Source of the DNA: Auanema rhodensis
Lineage: Eukaryota > Nematoda > Chromadorea > Rhabditida > Rhabditidae
Direction: 5' to 3'
Length of the DNA: 64,000 nt
Assembly (NCBI GenBank): GCA_964057225.1
Contig: OZ059896.1
Span: 8,122,001 to 8,186,000 of the forward strand
The first letter of the stretch is position 1. Each line of letters begins with the position of its first letter. Under the pieces are notes generated by a model, which worked only from the letters and a program-made list of their open reading frames with translations, made no database searches and was not told the DNA's origin. Made by a program: the position numbers and the translations under genes. Of this stretch, positions 12,888-26,190 are shown piece after piece.

Positions 12888-13752
12888 GTATATTAATATT
12901 ATTTTTAAAAATAAACACATTTTAACATTTGAATTGTTTATAATTTATTCCTATAATTAAACAATTCTTTACTTTTTCATTATTTGATATGAAATATACT
13001 GTTGATTGAGGTTATAGTATAGTTAAATGATTTAAAAATATAATTGTATAAGTAATAAGATATATATATATATATAGACATATAAACATATATATGTACA
13101 TATATATTTAAAATAAAAACATAAAAATGAGACCATGTATTCATTGTGTAACAAGGAAAAAAAAATATAATTACATTCATTTGTATAAATTTGTTTTTTT
13201 TTCTATTAAAATAATATTTTTAGTTTTTTTTTTCTCAGTTTTGATTTGAAGGCATGGTTCATACAATATGAATATAGATATATAATAAGAAAATAAACTA
13301 TATCACAAAGCAATAAAATTATTAAATTGGAAAATCAGAAGACTATTTCAAAAAATTGCACAGATTTTCCTATATAATAGTATTTGGAACAAGTACCAAC
13401 AAATCAACAATGCATCACAATATATAAGAGAAATTTCAAAAAAAAAAAGAAAAAAGAAGAAAAGGTTTGCCAACAATGAGAGAGATAGTTATGATATCCT
13501 GAGACTATCAGATGGAAATATAGTTTGAAATATATATAATAATTTTAAAAATTATTTGATAAACTAATAAAAGAAAATTCAAAAACAAAAATACATATAT
13601 GTATGTGAAATATGTACATATTTAAAGTGAATTGACTAGACTGTCATAACTTTAAAATCACATTAAAATTCAATTAAATGATATAATATAATATAAAAAA
13701 ATGAGAGTAATGTGATCTATTTGAGGTTACAAGGATATATACTTTGAATTCT
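12278..13752. other. Convergent 3' intergenic region, TRPV (+) and nuclear receptor (-)
   Basis: About 1.5 kb of very AT-rich DNA with a (TA)n tract near 12856-12883 and a shorter one near 13063-13076. It should contain both 3' UTRs and poly(A) sites. ORFs here are of the poly-Ile/Tyr type expected by chance at this composition; none is supported. Confidence 0.5.
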
Positions 13753-15870
13753 TTATGGAATCTGGGAATAATACTGCATACCCGTATAATTCATTGGCAT
13801 CATTACTGATGATGTATTCACTGGGGTTGTAACTGGTAGATGGCCTATGTAACTGGACGAGAGGCCATTGTTTGGAGCTGTAGCTCCTCCTATCATATAG
13901 CTAACAGTTGTTTGAAATGCATTGTGCATGGCTAACTGATTAATCAGAGGACTAGATGTATTGGGTACTGCTGGAACTCCTGCTCTTCCATGTGCTGGAG
14001 ATACATTGGGAGGCATTGGAGTTGGAGTAGCAGGAGGATGACCGATCACAGTCTGACCTTGAAGAACGTGCTGAAGACCAAGCTGGGCCTCAGGCTCAGC
14101 ATGATGTGGAGCATGGATATTAGGATTATGAAAGCGACTTGACGCTGTGCTGGGTTTATGGCACGTTTGAATAAGCTCATCAAATTCAATAATATGGAAA
14201 AGACTATTCATTTGAACACCTTCGTTCATTAAATGACATAAGCTCTGAAACATTTTATATAGCAATCTAAATTATAATTAAAACATACTGTAACAGCACT
14301 AAGCATTATCATAAACTTGGCTACTCGACAAGTTGCAGCTGATGCAGTTGTAACTTTATTCTTTCGTATATAGGTATACAAAGCATTGATATATCGTTCA
14401 CGAGCTTTGGCAACAATGGATTTACCAAGCGCTGATAAGCCACAGTCTGAAAGTAAAATCCGATTTTGAGAATAAAATTCATTATATGATATACCATCAG
14501 CAAATACTACAATAGCTTTAACCATGACAAATTCAAAATCATCCATTTGCAAAGCTCGCATTGGTCCAATAACATAATTCATTAAACGAGGCATACATTC
14601 TTTATAGAAGCTATATATACTATAATATTCAAATATAATTAAATATATTTATGTTAACTATATTATATATATATATATAATAAATATAAATGTTTTACCT
14701 TGGATGACCCTCAATAAGCGGATGATAAGATCTATTTGACATACATAAACCAGGTACATCAGCTTTCATGGAGTAATATGAGTGTGAGACCCTAAAGAAA
14801 CAAACGATATTCCTCTTTTTATATTGTCAGATTAACAAACCATCCGTGATAAACTAAACGACTACGAGCTAGTATATCCTGATCTTCTTCTGATAATTCG
14901 AGAAAATCATCTAGTCGATGACACCAATCAGAATAATAGACAAAATGACGTCGCCAACCTACAACATAAGATTTAAAAAAAAATCAAAAATATAAAAGAA
15001 AATATAAAAAAAATATAATATTAAAATCTTTTAATAATAAAAAATAAAAAAAATTGTATGTTATAAATACAAATGTAGTTGTACCTTCAATAAAATCCGG
15101 CGGACTCATAATACGTTCACCACTGAAGCACATAGGAAAACGAGAACTTACAAGAAGTGGACGACGAAAAACTGTCTAAATAGAAAATAAATATATTTAA
15201 AATAATAAAATAAATAGATTTCATACTCCAAATGGTAAATTAATATGTCGTTTACTTGGATTAGCACATTCTTCTTTCTCAACTGTTGGATTTGTTATCT
15301 AAATAAATTTATATTTATATGTAGGTTAAAATAGAATATAAATTTACCGATAACTCAATTTGATGCAATTTTTCAGGAATTGTATTAACATCATAAAAGC
15401 TTGGTGTAGGTAAATCATGAAAATCTGGTGATGTTCCTGGTTCCATTTTGATAAATGGAGTTGGAAATCCATCTAGAGGAGAATCATATGTTTCAGTCTG
15501 AATAATCAAATAATAGTTAATGATATCAAGTTTTTGTTAGAGACTACCTGAACACCCTGATCAATCATTGGAGATTTAACTCTATTTTTCTTAATGCCAT
15601 TTGATGGATATGATCCAACAGGACCAGGAGTTCCAGATGATTTCACATTTCTATCTCTTTCATTTTGAACAGCTAAATATACATACGCATAGTAGAAGAA
15701 CTATACATATAAACTTACAATCTGGATTCATTCCAACTTCGAAACATTTTTTTAATCGACACGACCGACATACATTACGATGCTCTTTAACTACAGGACA
15801 GTCACCACCAAAGCGACAGGTGTATTGTCTACGACTCCATACACTTAAATGATAATATTGCAATGAATAG

Positions 15871-15923
<53 letters not shown>

Positions 15924-15951
15924 CAATAAATAAGAGAAGTGTGATGAATAG

Positions 15952-15992
<41 letters not shown>

Positions 15993-18319
15993 CAATAAAT
16001 AAGAGAAGTGTGATCTATGAAGTTGTAATTGAATTATTTTGACGTCAGATTATTCTGGGAAATAGAATACATTCACAAATATGAGCAAAATGAATGAGAA
16101 TTCATTGTGGAAAGTAATCAGATGACGAGTTTTGTTGCTAATTCAAGCAGATGGATTTGATATAATATATAACAGAAGTTAATTACCTTCTACGGAAAAA
16201 TCCTTTGCATCCATTACAAGCATTAATTCCATAATGTTTTCCAAAAGCTACATCTCCACATACATCACATACTAAGCCTGTATTCATAGAAGATCCATTT
16301 GAGCAATCAACTGATGCATTTAGTGATGAGGGACTTGTATCACCTAGAGTATCAATTATTAATATTTTATATTAATATTCTTTATATCACAAAATACTTT
16401 TTTTGATGTAATGTGATATATCAGGAGGTTAAGTCGCCCCCTCCCTTTAGTTTTACAAACTTTTATGATAATTTTATAAAAAAAAATTTAAAAAAACTTT
16501 AAATAAGTAAAAGAGAAGTAAAACTACAAATATTTAATTTTACTAGTCCTTTTTCTTATAAAAACTGGACAATGGCGTCATAAAATTCTTTTTTCTACTC
16601 TCTCTCATTTACTGAGAAAAATACAGACCTGTATTGTCTGAATATGGAAAGAAATAATAAAAATTCAATTATGTGTGATCTCATACATTCATGATCATTG
16701 TTATCATTCGTATATTTTGATTCAAATATAACTAATTTTTTAAATAATTTATATTTTATAAACGAATATACCATGAAATGATTCTTTTCATCAGTCATTG
16801 AATATCTAATAGGACTCCTAGTATCAACTATCAGATAAGTCAAAAGTAATAATATTGAACTTGATAAGTTCACAGATAGAAAAACAACAAAAATAAGTCA
16901 AATTGACTGTAAAATTTTTAAATTAATTGATATTTTCAATACAAAAATAGATTCAAAAGGAGATGGCCTCTTCAGTATCATGGAAATCATCTTGTACTTT
17001 TGCTTAAGAATTGTCATTCAAAAATCTTATGATCAGATGGTTTTATGACTAATTGTAGATAGCAAAGAACATTTTTATATATTTTAAAATGTAAAACTTC
17101 ATAAACATACGAAATGATTTTTATAATTTTGAATTAAAAAAAAAAGAAAATCGTCTGAATTTATAACTATTATGTGAACTAAATAACAAAAAACAATCAA
17201 TGATCTACACATGAAGATCATATTTTCTTAGTTTAATTTAATAATTTTTGATGTTGTAAAAATTGTTTTTAGATAAGGTACATGATAGAAGTGTAAGTTT
17301 ACATATTTATATATTTATAAATATATATTATATATTAATATTAATATTTATATAAGAAATATTGATTATTCAATCTTTCAAAGTATAAAATACCATTTAC
17401 TTCTTTGTTTCAAAAAATAAATTGAGGTTATTTTATTTAAATGCTTTCAATAGTTATTATATGAAAAACTATTATAATAACAACTTTGTTCAAAAGAAAA
17501 AAATATATATTTTTGAATAAAATAAATAAAATAATAAAGAAAAATATTTTGTTAGGATTCAGGAGTGATTGTCATATTCACATGAGATTTTTGCAAATGT
17601 TCTCCAAAAATGCTACAGAGAACATAGACATGAAACAGTCCTGAAGAACTATTAAACAATATGAATTTATATATACTATTTATATATAATATATACTATA
17701 TTATTTCAATTATTAATAATTTAGACTATATATGTTATAACATAATATGCTAAGCCTACCATAAAAGCTTGTATAAGCAGCTGGAGCTGGTGGAAACATA
17801 TGATAGCGATTTATAGATGGATCAGTAGCAAATAACATTTTGTTTCTTAATCTGACTATTAGATAGTCGGAATAAATAGAAAAACTTGTTGATTTGATGA
17901 ATAAGTTCTCAAATTTTCAGTTTTGACTTCAATTAGTGATGCAAGTAATATGTGACCAACTGCGACAGCGTTGTGCTCGTAGTGGATAATAGTGTCCCCC
18001 AATTTAAATCTTCCGTTCTTGTATCTATGTTTAGAACATAAATAATTTGAAAACAAAGAGAAGAAAATCAATCAAATCAATAAAGAAATATAAGATAAAG
18101 TTTAAAAAAGTTGTATGTATAGAGGGGTAAAATACGAAAAATTAAAGTTAAAGAAATAATAGTAAAGAGAGAAAACTACTGATAAAATGGCTTCACTATT
18201 ATAAACTCTTATTGAATGAATACCAAAATAAGTAATAAGATATAAATAAAGATCAAAAGATAAAAAACTGTTTTCAATTTAAATAAATTTTTTTGTTATA
18301 AATAATAAAATTATTATAC

Positions 18320-18359
<40 letters not shown>

Positions 18360-21300
18360 TTATATGTTCAATAATTTTATTATAATTATATGAAAAACAC
18401 ATGGAAATATACATAGGCTTCTTGTTGCAAAAGAGGACGCGATGCATAAAAAATCGGAAGAGTTTCGAGTATATCCTTCCATTTAACAAAAAATATGTGG
18501 TCATTATGGCAATTTATCGGTATTGAAAAAGAACAAGACGAACAATCCTCTTTAACGCTAACCAACACTGCAGAGAAAAAGACAACTAACTACGAATTGG
18601 ATTCTGAATTAGACTGGGAAGTACTGCCGTCGTCGTCATCGTCGACATCGTCATGTCTTCGACCAAAACATGCGACACGACAACGTCGACGAACGTACGC
18701 GACGCCCCAAAGTGCAAAAGAACCTTGGGACGACAACGACAGCGTGGGGGGCTTTCTTTTGCTTCACTCTCTCTTTCATGCTCTTTCTCGTCTTCTCTGT
18801 TTCTCAGTCTCTCAAATTCATTTTCTTCATATCTTTGCCCTCTTTGCTTCTTTGTAACTACAGTTGGCCAGCTGATCTCCTGCTCTTTCTTCAACCTCTC
18901 ACTATCTTATTCTCTCATTATGCTGTACTATCTCAGTCATTTTGTTTCTTTTTCTCTCTCAAATTTCCCTTTTCTCGTTTCTATTCTATACATGCCACTA
19001 TACTTTGTTAATGATTTGCTCAACATTCTACAAAAGCATTCATAGAAAAAAACTGTTTCTATTTTGTATTAGAGAAATATAGTTTATGAAAAATGTAGGA
19101 TATAAAACTAGTTGACTTCAATAATTCAAAGTTTGAATGAATGAAAGTTCAATATCTGAAATGCTGAGTGAGAATATTTATGGTTAATGAAAGAAGATTA
19201 GAGGAAACGATTTCTGAAACAGGGTAGTGAACGCTGAAGACAAGTCAAAAACATCAAGTGTTTCGTAGAGTTCAATGTACCACAGCAAACAAAATAACAA
19301 GCAGCAGTAACTGCGTTGTTATACACAATGAAATAGTAAAATCTGTGGCTAAGATCACCACAAACTTGAAATCACTTATTGTGAACGAGAACGGGAAAAA
19401 ATAGAAATTATATATAAGTGTATATGTATATTTAATCAGGCGAAAAGTGAGAATAAGGCAACAGGCATGGGGAAAAACCTTCTAATTCACAAAAACAAAC
19501 CACGTCTGAAAGATGACGGGAAAGAGAAAAGGATGATTAGCGAGATTGAGAGGGCGAGAGAATAGAACAAGAGAAGGAGTAAGAGAAACAGAAAAACTGA
19601 GGTCTGGCAGGGACGATCCGTTTAAAGTGAATTTTTGCCTTTGAAAGGGCAAATCCGTCTTCGACGCTTGCTTTTCTCAAGTTGGAACTTTATGATATGC
19701 ATACGATCTTCAATCTTTAACTGTCTTCAACGTCAAGCTTGATGTTGTTTGTATCACAAAGTCATTTTAAGAATTTTGCAGAAAGTGCATTCATACGAGT
19801 AGGTGGGAAGCCACTCAGTACCTCAATTATCAGAAATCTGTCTTTGTCTCGATCTCTTCATCGCATAATTCCAAATTATTCGCATTGACTAGTACTCTAC
19901 AAGCTTTCATAATTCTCTACATTATTGGTATAAGATGCTCTTATGCTCATTCGAATCGTATTGTTGTCACTGTTCTAGCAAATAGCGAAAAAATTTTTTT
20001 AGAAATTACGAAAACTATCTAGCCATTATCAAGATCATCGTTAGCAAAAATCTTTTCATATTCAAAGATATTGCTTAAAGTTTTCATAACAAGAATTCGA
20101 AAAAAGATCAAACGCAAGTTGGTGAAAAAGTTTGAGGATAAGCGACAAAGAATAAGAATGAAAGGATAAGAAAGCGATGAAGAGAGAGAGAGAGAGAGAC
20201 ATGTAAAAATAGGAAGAAGGATATTATGAATACGGAGGAGAAGAAGCAAGTAAGAGTACAATTGTTCTTATGTGTCTTCTGGGGCTAAAGGGAGTGTAGT
20301 TTAGCTATGAGAGTACAATATTGGATACTCTCTTATATATGTATGTATATACATACATACATATATGCATAGATAGAAAGATATATATTTTGCTGTTCTT
20401 TCTTTCTCTCTTTATAACTTTTTATCATTATTTATTGGAGTAAGAAATGAACTTTTATATTTGAACTGCCAATCACAGATTTTTCATTAAGAACAAAAAT
20501 TTTTTCTTCCACAAAATCTTATTCATCTTTTCTTCAGAATATTAAATTATTCTTAAGCTAAACTTATATTTAGTATATATAGGTTGTCATGTATGTGATT
20601 GAAATATCAAGTAATAGTTTAAAGATAAAATCACAAAAATAAAATTTTTGCATAATTCTCTAACAATTTAAATTTTATAATATGATAATTGAATTCATAC
20701 AATTTTAATTAGTTTCATTGATAATAATCAGATATAATGATATATTTCATATTATTATGCGTTTCTTTGGCATAGTTAAATTCTAAAAATATTTAAATTT
20801 TTTTGCAGAAATAAACGAAAAAGAAAAGAATTTTAAAATTTTTGTCCAAGGTTATTTTTATCTAAAAATCTTTTTTCTATACCTCATTTTATTTATAAAT
20901 AAAATGATAAATTTAATTATGCATAATATTATAAATAACCGAAACAATACATTCAGCTGTAACTAAAAGAATTTCTCGAGTTATTTCAATGATTGGAATA
21001 ACAGCAAAGGCTTATTAAGAATCAAATGTTTCAAATATACATGAATTTATGTATATTTGTTATAAACAAAGTAACAAGATATCATTAATGATAAAAAACA
21101 AACAAAAAAACGAGAAATGAAATCGCCGTGCGCTTAGGTGGTTGCCGTGGAAAATCCGGCAATCCGGCAACATGTTTCGAAACTAATGATGTACGTAGCG
21201 GGAGAGAGGGAGGGTGGAGGAACAGCCACACGAGTTTCAATATCACATGCTCTATTTGCCTGGTATTCCCCAGTCCCTCCCTCCGTTTGCGTTTTCTAAC

Positions 21301-21834
21301 TCTCTCATTCGCACACTCTTTCCCTTTCTTAATTCGTCCAACTTCAAGCTTTTCTATGCATTATTTCTTGAAAATGTATGAAGAAACAATGAATAAGATA
21401 AAAAAAATAAAGACTTTCATATATCAAATTGTTAAAAAAGGAAATTCCTTTAAAATAATATAAAGAAGAAGAAGAAGAAGATGAAGATGAAGAAGATGAA
21501 GCGGATAATGATGATGTAAAAGATGAAAGGAATAAAATTTTATTATAATTTGATGTCAAAATTAACTATATAGATGATTAGAATATAAAGAAAATATTTG
21601 ATTTCAATATACCTTTTTTAATTTTTGAAATATTATCTTAAACACGTATTTATGCACTTTTAACTATATTATAATATTTTAATTTATAATTTTATATATA
21701 TATATTTTATAATTGAAAAGTAATAAAAAAAAGATAAGCTTACCAATAGGATATGGAGACGAATAGTTTTCAATGGATTCTACTTTTGGTGTAGCCATAT
21801 TCTGATGCCTGGGCGACGCTTGATCCCAGACCAT
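13753..21834 (-). CDS. HNF4-type nuclear hormone receptor (nematode NHR)
   Basis: Exons: 21834-21744 ([20 protein letters not shown]...), then 16343-16187 and 15843-15719 with the DNA-binding domain ([19 protein letters not shown]-box [11 protein letters not shown], then [19 protein letters not shown] and [15 protein letters not shown]), 15672-15548 (SVQNERDR, typical of the HNF4 lineage), 15497-15348, 15298-15227, 15175-15085, 14958-14841, 14791-14699, 14610-14495, 14446-14289 and 14244-13753. All junctions keep frame. All eight zinc cysteines are present. The ligand-binding domain ends near [13 protein letters not shown], followed by a long Pro/Met/Asn-rich tail to YYSQIP. An alternative first coding exon lies at 17838-17760. 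Known role of family: ligand- or fat-metabolism-linked transcription factors. The exact NHR orthologue is not resolved. Introns of about 1.4 and 3.9 kb at the 5' end contrast with the short ones elsewhere. Confidence 0.88.
15863..16012. repeat. Tandem duplication around a (TA)n core
   Basis: Two copies lie side by side, 15863-15943 (81 bp) and 15944-16012 (69 bp). Each begins ATGAATAGAAA, has a (TA)n core, and ends TTTTCAATAAATAAGAG followed by AAGTGTG. The flanks are identical and only the TA count differs. It lies in the intron that splits the receptor's two zinc-finger exons. Confidence 0.9.
17760..17838 (-). CDS. Alternative first coding exon of the nuclear receptor
   Basis: The exon begins with ATG at 17838 ([20 protein letters not shown]...) and ends TTTTATG/GTAGGC, phase 1. 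The distal exon 21834-21744 also ends in phase 1 (ATTG/GTAAGC). Both therefore join the DNA-binding-domain exon at 16343 (/GTGATACAAG) in frame. The distal exon cannot be spliced into this one: with the visible acceptor, TCAG at about 17856, the frame runs into a stop. This argues for alternative starts and not for consecutive exons. The Pro/Ala/Tyr-rich start fits a disordered A/B domain. Confidence 0.65.
18320..18354. repeat. (TA)n microsatellite
   Basis: An uninterrupted TA tract of about 34 bp in the long 5' intron of the nuclear receptor gene. Similar tracts occur near 12856, 30498 and 57712. Confidence 0.9.
18495..18857 (+). CDS. Candidate small gene or first exon, unrecognised (low confidence)
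   Basis: A 120-codon ORF opens [20 protein letters not shown] and continues through [40 protein letters not shown] and [11 protein letters not shown]. Unlike chance ORFs in this AT-rich DNA, the first 85 or so residues are balanced (acidic, basic, Ser/Thr, Trp, few Ile/Phe/Tyr). The last 35 residues come from CT-rich DNA and look non-coding, so an internal donor or another frame may end the exon. DWEVL has the W-x-x-L form of an LC3-interacting motif, which is short and easily met by chance. It lies antisense in the 3.9-kb receptor intron. I do not recognise the family. It may instead be a regulatory region. Confidence 0.25.
   Translation: MWSLWQFIGIEKEQDEQSSLTLTNTAEKKTTNYELDSELDWEVLPSSSSSTSSCLRPKHATRQRRRTYATPQSAKEPWDDNDSVGGFLLLHSLFHALSRLLCFSVSQIHFLHIFALFASL
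18627..18745. promoter_or_regulatory. CpG-dense island in an AT-rich intron
   Basis: About twenty CpG dinucleotides fall in roughly 120 bp, many as CGACG/CGTCG steps, in a region otherwise nearly free of CpG. It lies about 0.8-0.9 kb upstream of the proximal receptor start on the minus strand. It could be a promoter or enhancer or, alternatively, coding sequence of the candidate ORF that overlaps it. Confidence 0.4.
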
Positions 21835-22266
21835 CTGTTTACATAAACTCTATGAAACTGAAATGACGAAAATATATATTTTACAGAAAAAACGGATTGT
21901 TATTTTGAAAAGAAGAGAATCAAAATATATAAACTTAGAAGAATTATATGAATTAAAAGTATAAAAGTATGGTTAATAGTGTTTGAAACAGAAGTATTTC
22001 TTGAAAAAAACCTTTTAATCTGTATATTAGATATAAGAAATGTTCGAACAAATGTTGTTTTCATCATTAAGATTGTGTCTAATAAGTATATTCAGATAAA
22101 TATTATAAACTATTCTCTTCATTTTGCTAGAATATTTTCAAAAAACTATTTGCCCTTTTCATATATTTTGATAGTATGTAGAAAAACTATTATTTTATAT
22201 GACCCACAGATTAGTATGTTTGAGGTGAGACAAAGATTTAGACAAATTCGAGTTCAAAACACAATA

Positions 22267-22269
<3 letters not shown>

Positions 22270-22340
<71 letters not shown>

Positions 22341-22342
22341 TT
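22270..22342. repeat. (CT)n microsatellite
   Basis: A CT tract of about 70 bp with a few TTT interruptions, followed by TTTCAG. Confidence 0.9.
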
Positions 22343-24115
22343 CAGTTGTAACTTCAATTTGTTGTTAGAATCATTTATCTATTTTTACTACATTCAAAGT
22401 ATTTTTACTAACCTGAAAAAACCAGTTAATTCATAATTCAGTATGCATAAACTTGAAATATACTATATGTATCTTTGAAATATATAGGTTCAATGTGTGG
22501 ATTATAAAATACTTTTAGTTTTCTTTGAATATATCAAAGTTAATTATATTATAAATTAATATAAATCATGACAATTTCATTATTTTTTCCTTATTTATTT
22601 TAAATTTTATTTCTCATTTTTACAAGTTTTTTCTGTTAAAGTTGAACAGAAAATGTTACTTCTTAATTTGCCAGCATAGAATAGAAGTTTATGTTATTCA
22701 AAGCGCTTTAGTACTTATTTCCATTTTAGGTTGTGTATATCACAGCAAGGATATTCAGTATAAAATACACAATATATAGTAAAATATCTTTATAAATAGA
22801 AGATATTTAAGATATATTTTCATATATTTTTAATCTCAAATCGTAGACATTCACGATTATTTGAGTATTGAACGTCGATAAATGATGTAGTTTGTTGCCT
22901 TTCTACTTCTTCTAATGTCTTAGCTGAAGAATAATATCTGAACAATGAATTTTCCCAGGTATCTTTGAGAGAAAATATCTTCTTCTGAGCCTTTTTTACC
23001 TATTTTGTGAATTGTCCGTATATTGAGTGCGATTAGTTATTGAAAAGGGGGAAATATTTAACTTTAAATCCAGATGGGAGACCTAAGCTCATGCAGAAAA
23101 GACAGAGGGTCACATAAAAACGGGGAAAGTAGTCAAAAAGATAGAAAAATTGAAAAAGATGAAAAGATAGGAAGTATTGAGAGAGGCTAAGAAGTTGAGA
23201 TAGAAAGAAAGAGAATTGAGAATTGAATAAAGGCAGAGAAAAATGGGAGAAAGAGGAAGAGAGGGAAAAAGAAAGAACGAGAGGGAAGAAACGAGAAAGC
23301 CTTTAGAGAAGTGCAAAACATTCTACTTCTGCTATCCAATAAAATGAACTCTGCTGTAGAGAAAAACACGAAGTGCACATATTCTCGACGAGACACAGCC
23401 GACACAAGCACTGTCCCGCTTACCTATCTCGACTCTCAATTTCCTCATCTATCTCTTTATTTTTCATTCTCTCTCAAATCTTTTTACTGCTTTTCACATG
23501 AAATAAATAATATTTGAAATAAGTTTTTCATTTTTTTTTATTATACGACAATGAGTAAGTAAAAGTTAAATGAGTGGAAAAGCTGTTCAAAATTTCAATG
23601 AAAGAAAAGTCAAGGACAGCAAAAAGAAATTACTTGTCTTCTTATTTGGTAAGTACAAATTTACATAAATGGCTCTTTTGACTGAGAACGAACAGAAAAC
23701 GAGACGAGTTTACGAATAAAGAACAGGAAAAGAGTCAAACATGTACCAACTTGAATAGATACTAAAGCAAAACAATTTGAACTTTTTCAACTTTATATGA
23801 AGTATCGGATGCCTTACATGTTATATAGTATAGTCTTAATCATCAAATAATAAATATACATATTATCAGCAATTATCATTTATATAAAATAATTACTTCA
23901 AAAAAACTATTTTTATATAAAAATTAAAAAGTTATAAAGTGATTTTTCACACACACATATATCTATATACTATATTGTTTTATTATTATATAATATTTAT
24001 ACATAAATTATATATTAAATCATGAAAATCTCTCATTATGTTTCTGTTATCATTTCAATTTAACTAAGATTATTATCTTTTAGTCTTTTTATTCATTTAT
24101 AAACACATATATATG

Positions 24116-24137
24116 ATTATTATTATTATTATTATTA
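24116..24137. repeat. (ATT)n microsatellite
   Basis: Seven uninterrupted ATT units. Confidence 0.85.
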
Positions 24138-26039
24138 AATATATATGCTATTATTTCTTAATTTCTTAATTAAAGAAATGATAATAATGTTTTTAATAAT
24201 ATATGAATATTCGTAGTTAAGGCAAATATATATATATATAAATTTTATATATATATATATAATATCTTTTTAATATTTGAACAACAAATAGAATTTTTAG
24301 AACTAAAAATAGTTGTATAATTCAAAAATATAAAAGTTTGTGTTCAATACGACGTACCTATGTACATATACATATGGCTAGACTAGGAAATTCATTCCAA
24401 TTTCATGCTTTGATGATTGGGCCAGATGATATATACAATGAAGGCTTCCTTATAATATGAGCATATTAAGAAATAGTATTATTATAGGAAATTATGTAAA
24501 AAAATTAAAATTATAAATTATTATAATATTTAAGATTGGAATATTTTTAAAAAATTAGCAATTATAGAAACAAAATTTATAAAAAAAAGGTGTTACTCGT
24601 CGTTAAAGATAATTCATTCTGCATCAGAAAAATATATTGGTTAATTATCTATTTTCTTATTATAATTAATCAATATTCACATAATCTGTGAAGAAAAATA
24701 AGAAGCTAATATTACTTCTAGAATATCATATCAGTAAAATTGTGATTGACATTAAAAGTGAAAATGAAAAAAGCTGATTACTTGTCTTTATAAAACAAAT
24801 GAAAAACTAAAGTTAAAATAAAGATAATTGAAAATAAATTAATACTAAGAGAAGATTAGTACATGCATGAACTTGACAGAGTTTTTTTTGTTTTATTTAA
24901 ATAGTTGAAAAACCAAAAAAAAACAAGAAGGAGGAAAGGATTCTTATATAGAATAACATAAATTTTATTTCTACATAGATCATTTTTGCTCCAACATTTA
25001 CAACTGTAGCATAAGATAGTAACAGTTCGTTAGTCGGTCAATCAGATGAGCACACATCACAACTTTGTGTGAACGACCAATGTTACATCCGGTGTTAAAC
25101 AGAAACATTCATAAGACATATAGAAACATATATTTAGTTCAATAGATACATATAGTTAATATAGTTAGATATATATATATATATAAATTGAAACGTAAGG
25201 GTTGCCTTGCAACTAACCATATCATTCTCATTTGCTTTCTTATTCCCTTTTATGTCATGCATGTATACACATATTGAATTCCGAAAGAGCATAAGGTAAG
25301 TAATAATTATATTGTATTATCTTAAAAGATAGAAAAATTTTTAAAAAGCTTTTTGATGAAAAATTGAAAAGAAATCAAAAAAAGTTGAAATGGAGGGGGG
25401 GAGTAAAAAGCTAAACGGAAAAGAATGGAATTCTTAATAAAACAAAACTTGTGAGAATATTCGTAATAAAGTAGAAGAATTCAGCTTAAGAATAGAAATA
25501 ATTTGAATACCGATTCTTTAGATAAGTCGAATATAATAAATGTTTTAGAGCTAATAAGGATGTGAAACTTTTATGAAAAACAGACAATTTGTTATGAAGT
25601 AGATAGGATCATTGAAAGAAAAGAGATAACAAAAAAGTGTGAAATACAAGGTAATTGAAATAAAATAAAAGATAACAGAAAAAAAAGAAAAATAGAACAC
25701 GAGGTATATGTATATGAAGAAATAAAGAGAGAGAGCGAAAGAGAGAGAGAGAAAGAGAGAGAGACGAGAGTAAAAAAGTATAAACAATGAAAGAGAATGA
25801 GAAAGAGAGAGCAAAAGGTTAAAAAGTACGAAGAAATAAATGCTGCCATCTGGATAAGATAAGAACATCTGGTATTCAAATTGAGGAAAAAATCGAATAA
25901 TGATTATGAGAATCAGAAACATTTGTCTAGACTTAATTGTCATCATTGATAAGCTGTATGAGGAATAGAGAGACAATTTGTAGCTTGAATAAAACAGTAC
26001 AAGGAGTAGCTGTATGATTAAAAGAATGACGAAAAGGAA

Positions 26040-26190
<151 letters not shown>

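Noticed and set aside
16040-16047. TGACGTCA sites (also 32256 and 62506) considered as CRE elements
   Set aside because: Isolated 8-mers without conserved context or nearby start sites; too few to claim function.
17859-18071. Minus-strand ORF of 70 codons upstream of the proximal receptor exon
   Set aside because: It stops before the exon and gives no frame-compatible junction; more likely 5' UTR or intron.
21979-22368. Plus-strand 129-codon ORF
   Set aside because: The end is poly-Leu/Ser from (CT)n and the rest is Ile/Asn-rich AT composition, with no domain or splice support.
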